A stretch of 30,481 bases of DNA from a virus. The DNA lies in IMG/VR virus record IMGVR_UViG_3300037189_014276, positions 1 to 30,481 of that record. The stretch is one strand, 5' to 3'. This document shows positions 13,226-22,740 of the stretch, one piece after another; the stretch's first letter is position 1, and each line of letters opens with the position of its first letter. The notes below the pieces were generated by a model. The model was given only the letters and a program-made list of their open reading frames with translations, was not told where the DNA came from and did no database searches. A program made the position numbers and the translations under genes.

Positions 13226-16200
13226 TAAACAGCTCCCCTGAGTTTGGTGCCGCGCCCGATGGCGGCGGATACTTGATAGACATCGATGTACAGCGTGGCG
13301 GGCACAGACCCGAAGTCGGTGGTCTGCAGCGCGTTGCTGTAATCGACCGATGGGCTGGCGCTGGTGAGCGTGCGCTTCAGCACCGAATAGGTGTTGTCCG
13401 ACCACACATCGACCGAGTAGGACTCGACCGCTTCGCCCAGAGGCACATAGCCGTTGGTGAAGTTTTTCGCCAGCCTTGTTCGCCTGTCCCAACTGATCGT
13501 GGTCTGTGAGGTTTCTGGGAACGCTGCGCTTGGCACGATGAAGTTGGTGGCGTATCGCCCGACTCCCTTCGTGATCCGGATCTCATCCATGCTGCCGTCG
13601 AAATACTGCGTGGCAGTGATGGAGTCCCGGCCAATGAAGCAGCGACCATCGGAGTAGTTCGACGCCGCAACATAGGTGGTGCCCTGCTGCGTGCCGTTGA
13701 CGAACAGACGGATCGATGTGCCCACCCGGCTCACCGCGACGTGCTGCCAAGTGTTCGCCAGCAGCACGGCAGAAGACGTGATTCGGTCGCCGTTGCTGAA
13801 GAACCGCACCGTCTGGTTTTGCTGATAAATCACCAGCCCGGTCAGGTTGGTGGTGACCGCGTAATGCGAAAAGATGATGCCGACAGCGCCCGAGGTCAGG
13901 CTCGCTGTCGTCGGGCGAATCCACGCCTCGATGGTGAAGTCGCCGGGGAACTGAAAGTCCGCCCCGGTCGGTGCCGAAATGTAGGAGTTGCTGCCGTTGA
14001 ACAACAGCGAGGCCGAACCGAACTTTGATTGAGCAGTGCTGAGTTGCGCCGACCCGAACGCAGTGACCGCTCGCGCTGCGGGGCTGCTGTCTGTGATCGT
14101 GGTGGAGCCGTTGATGCCGTCGCAATGCAGCAGCAGCACGTTGCTGCTGGAGTCAGGGTCTCCGACTCTCTGCGCCCTCAGACCGACCGGCGAGAATGGT
14201 TTCTGGCCGACCGAAGCGAGCGTGATTGGCTGCGCGTCTGCCGTTGACAAAGCGCGACCCAGCGTCGGAGCCTTGAAGTAGCGAATCGCACCAATCTCGC
14301 TGGTCGTCATCGTCTCGCGCCGAAGACCAGACGACGACAGCACGGTGAACAGTTCGCCCGCGGTATGGCCTGACATCGCCCACTCAGTGCCGCGCAGGCC
14401 GCGCAACAGCCCTGTCAGGGTGTAGGTGTTGGTGGCGATCAGCGTGGCGTTGCGGGCGTACAGGATTTCGCTGCCGATGAGGTACGCAGGCGCGGTGCTG
14501 TCAAATATCTGGTCGCGGGTATAGCTGGATAAAGTGCCCGAGTCCATCAGCACGGTGACCGACGACGACTCATCGAACACAAAGCCACCGGTCCAAGTGG
14601 TAAGCGCGTTGGTCGTGGCTCCCATGCCCGCCGCATCGGTGGCAGACTGACTCAGGGTGTAGATGGCGTCGTCGGCACTCTTGTACAAAGCCGCCCCAGC
14701 CCACGGGATTGACTCACCAGCAAAGGCCGCATAGATGCCCACCGCGTCGTCACTGTCGCGCAAGATGGGGATGTCGAGCAATCGCAGCAGCGTGTCTGAC
14801 TTCCCGGCGACCGAGGTGCTGTCGGTGTAGGCCGTGCTTGTGATGCCTGAGCTGGTGAGCGCGCTGGCGTCGTCGAGCACCAGGTCGAGCGTGATCACTG
14901 GCCCCGCCTCGGTCTTGCGGGTCACCCGCATGCGGTAGCTGCTGCTGTCTTCATCGATGACGGTGACGACGTCGGTCGGCTCGATGCGGGCCCACTCGTC
15001 GAACACGGCGATCGTGGTCGAGAAGATGGCGGCGGCTGAATCGGCGACCATGGAGTCGACCGTCCCCTTGGCCTCGCTGGGCGTGAGCCCGAGCGGCAGC
15101 TGCACCGAGCTCGTCGAGGTCTGGCCAGTGAGCAGCCGGTCGCTGTATTCCGTGGCCACGTTGTAGTCACCGTCGACGTTGCTGTACGTCAGCGCGATCT
15201 GCGCCGGTATCTCGAGCTCGTTGGCCAGATTGAGGCTCAGGGGTTCGGTGGCGGGCTGGCCTTCACCGGCGCCCAGCGCGGAATATGGAATGGTGGCAAC
15301 CGATGAGCCGCCACGAGCGCGAAAGTAGATTTTGTCGGAGAGCGTGCCGCCAAAGTAGTACGCGCTGGCCAGCGTCTCGATGACCGAGCGGATCGTCGTG
15401 ACCTGGCTGATCGACAGCGAGCGCACCGGCCGCGTGATCGTGCTGAGTCCGCCGGCGTCGTACTGAGACGCATCGAGGTCGGCGCGGGCGCACAGGCGCT
15501 CGACGACGGTTTGAACAGTCGGCTGAACGGCAGTTGGGCACTTGAAGCGCCTGAATCTGTAGCTGAGAACAAGGCCAGCGACATCGGCACCAAAGGCCGC
15601 GAATGGCTGCTCACAGTAAAACACGCCGTCCTGCGGCGACGTGTTGTAGGTGTGCACATTTGACGCTGTGCTGACTTCCTCAAAGATAGTCCCGACCTTG
15701 AACAGCCTGCCCCGAAGGGCGTTGAAAACCCAGGTCTGACCGTCAGCATCGACGCGCAGCCAGTTGGTGTTGGTGGATGTCCCAGACGCGCTGAAGGCGC
15801 CAGCCGTGTCCACCACTTCATCGACGAACGTGCCCAGGTAGTCGTACCGGCGCACGCGCCAGAAGCCGCCGGAGTCGGCCAGCGCGTACCAATATCCGCC
15901 CTGTGCGGCCACTGCGGTCAAGCCGGTGATCGACGGGCCGCGTATGTAGGAGCCCGCACGGATGATGAACGGCGAGGTGATGTCCGCGCCCGATGCTCGC
16001 GAGCAGATGACGTAGGCGTTCTGCGTCGGGTCGAACGCCACATAACGCTGCGCCGGGTAGCAAACATCTGCGTTGGCCGCTGGCACATAACTGATGATGT
16101 TGCTGACAATGCCAGTCTCTGGGTCGATGGCTTCGATGTTGATGCCACCCGAAATCAGTGCTGTGTTGAAGGTCAAGTAAACGAGCCGCGCCGTTGCGTT

Positions 16201-17061
16201 GGTCTGCACGAACACAGGCGTGCGAAAGCTGTACCGCGGGTTCAGCGTGACCCGTCTCTTGAATGCAAAGGCTCCGAAGTTCTTTGACTTCTGAAAATCA
16301 AAATTGTTCGATGACGTGTTCGTGTCTTGGGAGTAGTACCACGCAGTGTTTTCGTACACCGCAGTCGCCTGCTCGCCGATTGGATTGGGCCGCGTGAACG
16401 ACGCGAAAGTCAGCGACACGTCGGCCAGCGCGGTCTCTCTGAACACCTCGAAGCTCAGGTTTGGAATCTGGCCCGAGCCGCCGAGTTGAAGCCCTTCGAT
16501 GAAGATGCAGGCGCGGCCACGGTAGGCCGGTGCGTTGCCGATGCCAACTGCTGCCTCATACGTCGGGTCTGGCAGTTGCGTGGCCGATCCGCTGTAGAAC
16601 GTGATGCGCCGCCACAGTTCGGTGGTCTCTGACGCGACTGCCGTGCCGACCGATGCGCTGGGCAGGTTGTTGTAGACCAGCTTGCCGTTGTTCCACACGC
16701 GGGCAAAGGTGCTCATCTCGCAGTCGCTGAGGAGGTACAGCAGGTCGACCTCGTAGGTGTACGTCGTCGACTCGACGCCGCCACCCTTGCCCTGCTCGGT
16801 CGTGGTGGCAATCTCGCGGCGGTCGCTGGCCCATGCGATCTGGCCGCTAGTTCGCACCCGGCCGTCGAAGTACGGGATTGGCTGGCCCTGCTCGGTGCCG
16901 CTGACCTTCAGGTCGGACAGGCGCGGGCCCTGCTGCTTCTGGCTCGGCGCGAAGATCGCGTTGCCGATAGCCGTAAACGCAAAGGCGGCGATTGCCCCGC
17001 CCACACCTGGAATGGCTGCACTGATTGCCGCACCAGCCGCTGCAATGACCAGCTGCGCCAT
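13225..17061 (-). CDS. J-like tail tip protein with LamG domain
   Basis: A 1278-residue tail-tip protein. The N-terminal hydrophobic segment (about 1-36) resembles that of other tail-tip proteins. Residues about 560-715 resemble the Phage-tail_3 domain of J-like and GTA host-specificity proteins. Residues about 968-1184 look like a LamG/concanavalin-type domain: LLLHCDG, then FTIEAWIRP, then WQHVAVSRVG, then SMDEIRITKG, all hallmarks of the fold. Such domains bind sugars, so it may bind host surface glycans. Lambda gpJ has 1132 residues. The ATG at 17061 overlaps the NlpC-like stop by one base. Confidence 0.85.
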   Translation of the reverse strand: MAQLVIAAAGAAISAAIPGVGGAIAAFAFTAIGNAIFAPSQKQQGPRLSDLKVSGTEQGQPIPYFDGRVRTSGQIAWASDRREIATTTEQGKGGGVESTTYTYEVDLLYLLSDCEMSTFARVWNNGKLVYNNLPSASVGTAVASETTELWRRITFYSGSATQLPDPTYEAAVGIGNAPAYRGRACIFIEGLQLGGSGQIPNLSFEVFRETALADVSLTFASFTRPNPIGEQATAVYENTAWYYSQDTNTSSNNFDFQKSKNFGAFAFKRRVTLNPRYSFRTPVFVQTNATARLVYLTFNTALISGGINIEAIDPETGIVSNIISYVPAANADVCYPAQRYVAFDPTQNAYVICSRASGADITSPFIIRAGSYIRGPSITGLTAVAAQGGYWYALADSGGFWRVRRYDYLGTFVDEVVDTAGAFSASGTSTNTNWLRVDADGQTWVFNALRGRLFKVGTIFEEVSTASNVHTYNTSPQDGVFYCEQPFAAFGADVAGLVLSYRFRRFKCPTAVQPTVQTVVERLCARADLDASQYDAGGLSTITRPVRSLSISQVTTIRSVIETLASAYYFGGTLSDKIYFRARGGSSVATIPYSALGAGEGQPATEPLSLNLANELEIPAQIALTYSNVDGDYNVATEYSDRLLTGQTSTSSVQLPLGLTPSEAKGTVDSMVADSAAAIFSTTIAVFDEWARIEPTDVVTVIDEDSSSYRMRVTRKTEAGPVITLDLVLDDASALTSSGITSTAYTDSTSVAGKSDTLLRLLDIPILRDSDDAVGIYAAFAGESIPWAGAALYKSADDAIYTLSQSATDAAGMGATTNALTTWTGGFVFDESSSVTVLMDSGTLSSYTRDQIFDSTAPAYLIGSEILYARNATLIATNTYTLTGLLRGLRGTEWAMSGHTAGELFTVLSSSGLRRETMTTSEIGAIRYFKAPTLGRALSTADAQPITLASVGQKPFSPVGLRAQRVGDPDSSSNVLLLHCDGINGSTTITDSSPAARAVTAFGSAQLSTAQSKFGSASLLFNGSNSYISAPTGADFQFPGDFTIEAWIRPTTASLTSGAVGIIFSHYAVTTNLTGLVIYQQNQTVRFFSNGDRITSSAVLLANTWQHVAVSRVGTSIRLFVNGTQQGTTYVAASNYSDGRCFIGRDSITATQYFDGSMDEIRITKGVGRYATNFIVPSAAFPETSQTTISWDRRTRLAKNFTNGYVPLGEAVESYSVDVWSDNTYSVLKRTLTSASPSVDYSNALQTTDFGSVPATLYIDVYQVSAAIGRGTKLRGAV

Positions 17062-17495
17062 TACTCGACCCCCGGCAGGCTGTATGCGCCGACGAAGCGC
17101 ATGGAGCGGGAGAACATCAGCCGCGTCTCGATGACGCACTTGGCGGTGATGCCCAGCGAGTGGATGATCGAAAGACCGCCGTGCAGGTAGTCGGCGACGA
17201 TGCCCATGTGACCTGGCGCCGCGTCGAAGGCGACCAGCACCACGTCGCCGGGCTGCATTTCGTCGCGGCGGATCTGCGTCATGCTGTCATCGCACCAACC
17301 GCGCAGGCTCACGCCGTCGGGCTGCCTGGCGTAGCCTTGAACGTCCCAGTCGGGCGCGATCAGGCCCAGCTCGCGGGCGACGCCGATTACCAGGCCGGCG
17401 CAGTCAACGCCCACGCCCCTCATGCGGCCCTGGTGCTGGTACGGCGTGTGCAGCCAGGTGCGCGCACAGGTCACGACATCGGCGCGCGTGCTCAT
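17061..17495 (-). CDS. NlpC/P60 tail peptidoglycan hydrolase (lambda K-like)
   Basis: A 144-residue NlpC/P60 cysteine peptidase. The catalytic Cys32 lies in VDCAGL and the His96 in PGHMGIV; CARTWLHTPYQHQGR precedes them as usual for the family. It helps the tail pass the cell wall during infection and is a standard member of siphophage tail-tip clusters. It overlaps the DUF2163 gene by 4 bases and abuts the J-like gene. It lacks the N-terminal Mov34-type domain of lambda gpK. Confidence 0.88.
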   Translation of the reverse strand: MSTRADVVTCARTWLHTPYQHQGRMRGVGVDCAGLVIGVARELGLIAPDWDVQGYARQPDGVSLRGWCDDSMTQIRRDEMQPGDVVLVAFDAAPGHMGIVADYLHGGLSIIHSLGITAKCVIETRLMFSRSMRFVGAYSLPGVE

Positions 17496-18364
17496 GCGGT
17501 GGCGTCCGGTGACTTGGTCAGGTCGTCGGTGGTCGGGCGGTGTGGTTCGCCCTGGAAATTGACCACGTTGCTGAACTTGGTCTGGCAGTCCTCGGTCAGC
17601 CGCTTTCTGCAGCCGGCGATGATCGAGAACGCATTGCCGATGGCGACACTGAGCAGCATCGGCCGCGACAGCGTGATCACGCCGCCGGCGCCATGCGTGC
17701 GTACTTTCTCGCGCAGGCCGCTGTTTGGGCCGCTGGTCCAGGTGAGCACGCCCTCGCCGAAGTAGTCGGCAGCCTGGGTCAGGCCCGTGGCGGTGAACAG
17801 CTGGTTGCTGGTCACGCTGGTGACGCTGGCGGTGAAGGTGTAGGTGGCCGCGACCAGGCGGCAGCGGTTGTTGTTGTTGGGCACGGGGAAGTCGGCAAAG
17901 CGTGCGCGGCAGGTCTTGCTGCTGACATCGCCAACCGGCTGCTGCAGGTACTGCTGCAGGCCGCGCAGCTCGAGCACGATCGATGAGGCGCGCAGCGTGC
18001 CCTCGCCGAGCGTGCCGGTGAGGACGGTCTCGATGCCGTCGGCCACGTTGGCCCAGTTGGCCTTGAAGATGGTGAACGCCGCGTTGCGCCACTTGCCAGA
18101 AAGCACCTCGGCGCGGCTGAACACGCTGCCGTCGTCGATGGTGCTGAGCTCGAGGTTGTCGACATCGAAGCCCGAGCTGCTGACCACGCTGGTGATGTCG
18201 AGGCCCGGCGCCGACTGGTACAGCTGCGACGAGATCGTCAGGTCGCGGCTGTGGCTGGTGAACCCGAACACGGTCGCGTCGGTGCGCGTGATGCGCAGGC
18301 AGTGCGCGATGCTGGTGGCGTTGCCCGCGTAGTGAGTGGCCAGGGCGCCGGGGATCGACTTCAC
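17492..18364 (-). CDS. DUF2163 / BR0599-type tail tip protein
   Basis: A 290-residue protein of the DUF2163 type with the C-terminal Phage_BR0599 signature: GCRKRLTEDCQTKFSN followed by NFQGEPH near the end. These proteins form part of the tail hub, like lambda L. I chose the GTG at 18364 because its GTGA overlaps the stop of the upstream DUF2460 gene. Two cysteines in the C-terminal motif and one in an internal KTCRARF segment may bind a metal cluster, as proposed for L-type hubs. Confidence 0.85.
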   Translation of the reverse strand: MKSIPGALATHYAGNATSIAHCLRITRTDATVFGFTSHSRDLTISSQLYQSAPGLDITSVVSSSGFDVDNLELSTIDDGSVFSRAEVLSGKWRNAAFTIFKANWANVADGIETVLTGTLGEGTLRASSIVLELRGLQQYLQQPVGDVSSKTCRARFADFPVPNNNNRCRLVAATYTFTASVTSVTSNQLFTATGLTQAADYFGEGVLTWTSGPNSGLREKVRTHGAGGVITLSRPMLLSVAIGNAFSIIAGCRKRLTEDCQTKFSNVVNFQGEPHRPTTDDLTKSPDATA

Positions 18365-18975
18365 AGCCTGATTTCCTCGAGCGGGATGGACTGGTTGACC
18401 ACCAGCAGATTGGGCGCCGCGCCCTCGAGGCTGCTGACCCACTCGTCCGACGAGAACGTGACCGGCAGATCGAACTCGCCGGCCCAGGTGTAGGTGTCGC
18501 CGGCGACGTGGCCGGAGATGGTGGCGATGCCGGTGGTGGTGTCGAGTGTGTGTGTGGCCGTGCTGGGCGTGCCCGAGCGCGTGCGCGTGATCACCACGCC
18601 GGCGACCGGCTTGTAGATGGCACGCAGCACCTCGACACCGCCGAACACGTGCACCCGCTGCAGCTGGTAGGTCGAGCCGGTGATCAGCGTGCAGCGGCTG
18701 TTGGTGGCGGTGGCGCGGTAGTCGCGCCAGTCGCGGAAGCGGAAACCCTCATAGGGCGTGAGGTTGACGATGTACCAGAGGTCGAGCACGGTCTGGTAGT
18801 CGGCCGCCTGGCGCAGGCCGTGGCTGACGTCGAACTTGTGGATTGGTGCCGAGGCCACGAAGTTCTGGCGCAGCCTGCCAGATGGCGTGTAGGCTTTGGT
18901 GCGGCCGGGCACGGTGGGCCCACCGCTCGCGCCTTGTTCGATGCGGGTGGACAAGCGTTGTTCGAGGAAGGCCAT
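18361..18975 (-). CDS. DUF2460 distal tail protein
   Basis: A 204-residue protein of the DUF2460 family, found next to DUF2163 and NlpC/P60 genes in GTA-like and siphophage tails, where it acts as a distal tail protein. Visible pieces are FRFRDWRDYRA (about 78-88) and a C-terminal GEFDLPVTFSSD with EEIRL end. The start overlaps the tape measure end by one base and the end overlaps the DUF2163 gene by 4 bases. Confidence 0.85.
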   Translation of the reverse strand: MAFLEQRLSTRIEQGASGGPTVPGRTKAYTPSGRLRQNFVASAPIHKFDVSHGLRQAADYQTVLDLWYIVNLTPYEGFRFRDWRDYRATATNSRCTLITGSTYQLQRVHVFGGVEVLRAIYKPVAGVVITRTRSGTPSTATHTLDTTTGIATISGHVAGDTYTWAGEFDLPVTFSSDEWVSSLEGAAPNLLVVNQSIPLEEIRL

Positions 18976-20996
18976 TACAAGTTCCTCGCCCCGGCCTCGA
19001 GCGCACGCCGCGCGTCAGCGGCGGCCTGGGCGGTCGTCTGGCGCGAGGTGTTCTGCCCGAAGGTCTGGTTGATGTTGACCGTGATGGCACGCCCACCGCT
19101 GCCGCCGGCCGCGGGGTTGTACTGCTTGGGCACGATCGCCTCGCCCTTGTGCACGAGCGTGATCATGTCGCGCTCGAGCATGTTGCTGCCGGTGGCCGCG
19201 CCGCCACTCGGGCTGAAAAAAGACGACCCGAAACTGCCCAGCGCCTTGGCGCCCGACTTGAACAGGTTCCCCAGGAAGCCGCTGTCACCGCCGCCGCTGC
19301 TTTGCTTGCCGCCATCCAGCAGATCGCCGAACAAGGCCCGCGCGATCTGCGCCGCGGCGGCCTCGGCCACCATGCGGTTGAGCAGCTTGGCAAAGCTGTT
19401 TCCGATGTTCTTGAAGTTGCCGTCAAGCACGTCGGCCAGGCTGCTGCCCAGGGTGTCCTGGATGTTCTGCGCGGCGCGCTGGGCGAAGGTGTCGAGCTCG
19501 GAGATGCTTTCCTTCGACTCGTTGGCCTTGTCGAACTCCTCGCGCAGCTGGGCGACGCGGCGGTAGTAGGTGTCGCTGTCGATCGCGCCTTTCTGCAGCA
19601 GCACCTGGATGTCGCCCAGCTGGGCGCCGAACTTCTCGGCCGAGGTGCGTGTGGCATCGAACACCGAGGCGCCATCAGAGCGCAGCTTCTCCTGCTCGGT
19701 GCGCAGCTGGCGCACCTGCTCGGCCTCGGCCTTCAGCTGGTCCTGGCGGCGCTTGGCCTGGTCGATCTGCGTGGCGATGTCGAGCAGCGGCTGCGCGCTT
19801 TCGCCCTTGGCCAGCTTCAGGCGGCCAGCCTGGATGTCGGCCAGCACCGTCTCGGCGACGCTCAGATCCTGCGTGCCTTGCAGCTGGCGCTGCAGGTTCT
19901 CGAGGTACTGCTGCGCGTCACTGAGGCGGGCCTTGGCGGTGCTCGTCTTGGTGTTGTTGCCGGTGGCCACGGCGCCGATGCTCGGCCTGGGCCTGCCGCG
20001 GCCCTCGTTGCCGTAGTTGCTGTCGTCCTCGAAGGGCTTGGCCGCGTCAGCGAAGCCCTTCAGCGCTTCGCTGGCCTGCGATGCCTCGCGGGTCAGCCTG
20101 GCGGCCTCGGCCCTCAGCTCGGCCATCCGCGTGTTGATGGCCGGCGTGGCGCGGCCCCGGTTGATGACCGCCTGCAGGCTTTCGATCTCGCTCACCACGC
20201 CGCGCAGCTTGTCGCCGGCCAGATTGGCGTCGATCTCGAGCCCGAGGCTTTTGAAGAACCCGCCGCCGGCGTTGATGCCGTTGAGCCGAGTCAGAAACGT
20301 GTTGACCGCGGGCAGCAAGTCGGACACCAGCGACCTGGCGGCGTCCGTGATGTTCTTCTGCAGCTGGAACAGTTGCTGGTTGAACTTCTCGGCCTCCTCG
20401 GCCTGCTTGGTGGTGACCGTGGCGTTGATCTCGCCCTTCTCGGCCAGATCCTTCAGGAACGGCGCCAGCTCGCGCGTGGACTTGCCGAGCAGCGCCAGCT
20501 GAAACTGCGCCTTATCGGCTCCATCGGCAAAGCCGCCCAGCGCGGTGGCTACGCGCAGCAGGGCCTGCGATGGGTCGAGCTTGCTGAGCTCGTCGACATT
20601 GAGCCCGAGCTGCTTGAACAGCGCGGCGGCCTGGCTGGCCGGGTCCTGCGCTTCAAGCAGGTTCTTGTTGAGCTTGAGCACCGCAGCGCCGACCGTGTCG
20701 ATGCTGGTGCCGGTGCGCGCGCCGATGTCCTCGAGGCCGCTGAGGTTCTCGACGCTGCTGCCGGTGGCGTCGGCCAGGTCGTTCAGCTTGTCAACGCCAT
20801 CGGTCACCTTGCCGATGAACGACGCGATGCCCACCACGCTGAAGGCGCTGAGCAGCGCGGTGTTCAGGCCGATGAAGCTGGAGTTGACCGCGTCGGCCTG
20901 ACGGGTCAGCCCGCCCAGGTTGGCCTTCAGACCCGAGAACACGCGCGAGGTGCGGTCCTCGGCCGACAGGACGATCTTTGCTTGCGTGTCAGCCAT
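18975..20996 (-). CDS. Tail tape measure protein
   Basis: A 673-residue protein with long helical regions, hydrophobic stretches near the N-terminus (about 40-65, ALLSAFSVVGIASFIGKV), a coiled-coil middle (about 340-440, rich in Gln, Glu, Lys and Arg), and a C-terminal tail-component-like region (FGQNTSRQTTAQAAADARRA). The length sets the tail length: by the usual ratio of about 1.5 angstrom per residue the tail would be near 100 nm (estimate from family knowledge). The start overlaps the end of the GT product by 8 bases. Confidence 0.88.
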   Translation of the reverse strand: MADTQAKIVLSAEDRTSRVFSGLKANLGGLTRQADAVNSSFIGLNTALLSAFSVVGIASFIGKVTDGVDKLNDLADATGSSVENLSGLEDIGARTGTSIDTVGAAVLKLNKNLLEAQDPASQAAALFKQLGLNVDELSKLDPSQALLRVATALGGFADGADKAQFQLALLGKSTRELAPFLKDLAEKGEINATVTTKQAEEAEKFNQQLFQLQKNITDAARSLVSDLLPAVNTFLTRLNGINAGGGFFKSLGLEIDANLAGDKLRGVVSEIESLQAVINRGRATPAINTRMAELRAEAARLTREASQASEALKGFADAAKPFEDDSNYGNEGRGRPRPSIGAVATGNNTKTSTAKARLSDAQQYLENLQRQLQGTQDLSVAETVLADIQAGRLKLAKGESAQPLLDIATQIDQAKRRQDQLKAEAEQVRQLRTEQEKLRSDGASVFDATRTSAEKFGAQLGDIQVLLQKGAIDSDTYYRRVAQLREEFDKANESKESISELDTFAQRAAQNIQDTLGSSLADVLDGNFKNIGNSFAKLLNRMVAEAAAAQIARALFGDLLDGGKQSSGGGDSGFLGNLFKSGAKALGSFGSSFFSPSGGAATGSNMLERDMITLVHKGEAIVPKQYNPAAGGSGGRAITVNINQTFGQNTSRQTTAQAAADARRALEAGARNL

Positions 20997-21623
20997 GGTT
21001 GCGGATGTGCTGCATCAGGTCGGTCAACAGGTGCCAGTCGGACACTTCATAGAGCGCTGCGTACATGGGCCACGCCTGTGGATGCCAGCCGTTGCACCAC
21101 AGGTAGCAGTGGCGCGCCCGCTCGCTGGCTTCGCACAGGGTGGGCTCGGTTGGCATCGCCCCCCGAAGCCCCAGCCCGCTGTAGCCGTCCGCATCGTCCT
21201 TCGATCGCTCGAAGGCGATGCGGTCGGTCAGTTTTTTGCGGCTGTATCCCGCGTCTCGTTCCATGCCCGGATGCGATCGAACAGATCGCGGCCGAGCAGC
21301 TCGGCGACGCCGGGCTGTTCGTCGAGCAGCAGGCCGACCATGGCGCGGTCGAAGGCGCAGAGCTCGTCGGCCGGAGCCGCGTCTCCCAGCACCCAGCGCA
21401 GCGGCACATCGGACCAGCCGACGATGGCCTGCACCAGCGACTCGCGCTCGACGCGGATGGCCAGCACATCGTTGGCCTCGCCGGGGTTGGCGGCGAGCAC
21501 GCGCGCCAGCGCGACCCGAGAGTCGATCCGCGTCGGCAGGCGCAAGCTGAACGTGGCGCCGTCGATGCTGCTGGTGAACTCACGGGCTGCGGCGGCGAGG
21601 CGTTGGATGTCAGCCAGGTCCAT
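20989..21623 (-). CDS. Tail assembly chaperone GT (by -1 frameshift)
   Basis: The frameshift product of the gene at 21228-21623. At the slippery heptamer A-AAA-AAC (21237-21231) ribosomes slip back one base and avoid the TGA stop right after it. The new frame then reads KKLTDRIAFERS and continues to the stop at 20989, giving 211 residues. The T part has a W/C-rich middle (CYLWCNGWHPQAW). In lambda, gpG and gpGT are made in a fixed ratio and assist tail tube growth around the tape measure. The T frame alone also reads from an ATG at 21264. Confidence 0.75.
21228..21623 (-). CDS. Tail assembly chaperone G-like
   Basis: A 131-residue acidic protein just before the tape measure gene, in the place of lambda G. 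It has an N-terminal helical part and ends with RDTAAKN, whose last codons form the slippery site. The stop TGA follows at once. It overlaps the tube gene by one base. The chaperone role rests on position and the frameshift signal rather than on clear sequence similarity. Confidence 0.75.
   Translation of the reverse strand: MDLADIQRLAAAAREFTSSIDGATFSLRLPTRIDSRVALARVLAANPGEANDVLAIRVERESLVQAIVGWSDVPLRWVLGDAAPADELCAFDRAMVGLLLDEQPGVAELLGRDLFDRIRAWNETRDTAAKN
21231..21237 (-). other. -1 ribosomal slippery heptamer A-AAA-AAC
   Basis: On the minus strand the frame reads GCA AAA AAC TGA. AAAAAAC fits the X-XXY-YYZ rule in the zero frame and lies directly before the stop. A -1 slip gives a frame that stays open for 80 more codons to 20989. 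Confidence 0.8.
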
Positions 21624-22288
21624 CAGCTCGTGTACTCAGTGAACAGCGACGCGAGCGCCACGTTGATGGTGCGCTTCTGCACGTTGTTGCCGCTCAAGGC
21701 GGGGGCAGCGCTCACGGTCCAGATCCCGGTGCCCACGGCAAAGCCGCCGCTGCCTGGGTACTGAAAACGCACCGGGTAGTTGGTCAAGGCTGCCTCGGCC
21801 GCGCGAACGGTCGTCCAGTAGGTAAGCGCCTGGTCATCGTCGACGACCATTTCGGCGTTGATCGGGGTCTTCAAAGTAGGAAATCGGAACTGCAACGCGC
21901 TGTCGATGTACTGCCCCTCGGTGAACTGCTGCTCGCCACCGTCGACCGTGAGGCCGTCGGCGTTGACTTGCTGGATGGCCGCCCAGGTGATGATGCGCCG
22001 GCCGCTGCTGCCTGCAGCTGCGCCGGACGGATACAGCGCGGTGCTGGTGGCGTCGAGGCCGGCCAGCGTGATCACGTCAGCGGCGACCACCGAGGCGCGG
22101 AACACACGTCCGGCTGCCAGCGGCCAGCCGCTCGAGATGATCTCGACATAGTCGCCCACCACGATGCCGTGGCCTGATGCGAAGGTGGCCACCGCGGGGT
22201 TGGCGTTGGTGATGCCTGTTATGTTCGTGGCCGTGCCGAAGGTGGCACCAATGGCCGGAATGGTTCCGTTGACGAGTTTGCGTGCCAT
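21623..22288 (-). CDS. Major tail tube protein (lambda V-like)
   Basis: A 221-residue beta-rich protein in the place of the tail tube gene, directly before the chaperones. The first part (GTIPAIGATFGTATNI) resembles phage tail tube proteins with an early Gly-rich strand. The second half has a long beta stretch (LTVDGGEQQFTEGQYIDS). AAGGAG lies 8 bases before the ATG. It forms the tube rings. Confidence 0.8.
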   Translation of the reverse strand: MARKLVNGTIPAIGATFGTATNITGITNANPAVATFASGHGIVVGDYVEIISSGWPLAAGRVFRASVVAADVITLAGLDATSTALYPSGAAAGSSGRRIITWAAIQQVNADGLTVDGGEQQFTEGQYIDSALQFRFPTLKTPINAEMVVDDDQALTYWTTVRAAEAALTNYPVRFQYPGSGGFAVGTGIWTVSAAPALSGNNVQKRTINVALASLFTEYTS

Positions 22289-22306
22289 GGTGTCGGCTCC
22301 TTTTGG

Positions 22307-22738
22307 TCAGGTGAGTAGGGTTCCGGGCGCCGTCGCGTCGACGGCGAAGCGGGCGGTGACGCCCAGGGTGATGACGCCCACCGCGGCCTCGCCCTCGGTG
22401 GCGGTGCTGCGGCTGATGGAGTCGAGCTGCAGGTCGTAGATCTGCGGGTTGGCAAACAGGGCGGTGAGTCCCTGCTCGGCCAGGTTGTGCATGGCATCGT
22501 CGAGGTCGGCCGCGGCTCGCACGAAACCCGCGCACTCCACCTGCAGCAGGTGCTCGTTGATGGTCTGGCCGACGTACTGGCGCGTCACCGACTCATCGGC
22601 AGCAGTTACCCGCCAGGCGGGCAGACCGGCCTCGGTGAGCGGCCAGGTGCGCGAGGTGTAGACCCGCCCGCCCGACAGCACCACAGGCCCTAGCCGGGCA
22701 GCTAGGGCATCGACGACATCAGCGGCGGCGAGGGTCAT
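22307..22738 (-). CDS. Tail terminator-like protein (lambda U-like)
   Basis: A 143-residue protein with an N-terminal helix (ADVVDALAARL), a RVYTSRTWPL segment and beta strands, as in U-like tail completion proteins that close the tube end. It lies between the FII-like gene (2-base gap) and the tube gene. In lambda the Z gene would come before it; here Z is displaced to 66-665. Confidence 0.7.
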   Translation of the reverse strand: MTLAAADVVDALAARLGPVVLSGGRVYTSRTWPLTEAGLPAWRVTAADESVTRQYVGQTINEHLLQVECAGFVRAAADLDDAMHNLAEQGLTALFANPQIYDLQLDSISRSTATEGEAAVGVITLGVTARFAVDATAPGTLLT

Positions 22739-22740
22739 GC

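Noticed and set aside
13510-14160. The tail tip region as target of a diversity-generating retroelement
   Set aside because: No reverse transcriptase gene and no template/variable repeat pair are visible in the window.
18843-21764. A 973-codon plus-strand frame opposite the tape measure gene
   Set aside because: It runs antisense to several overlapping tail genes with well-supported families, and the composition is typical of an antisense GC-rich frame.
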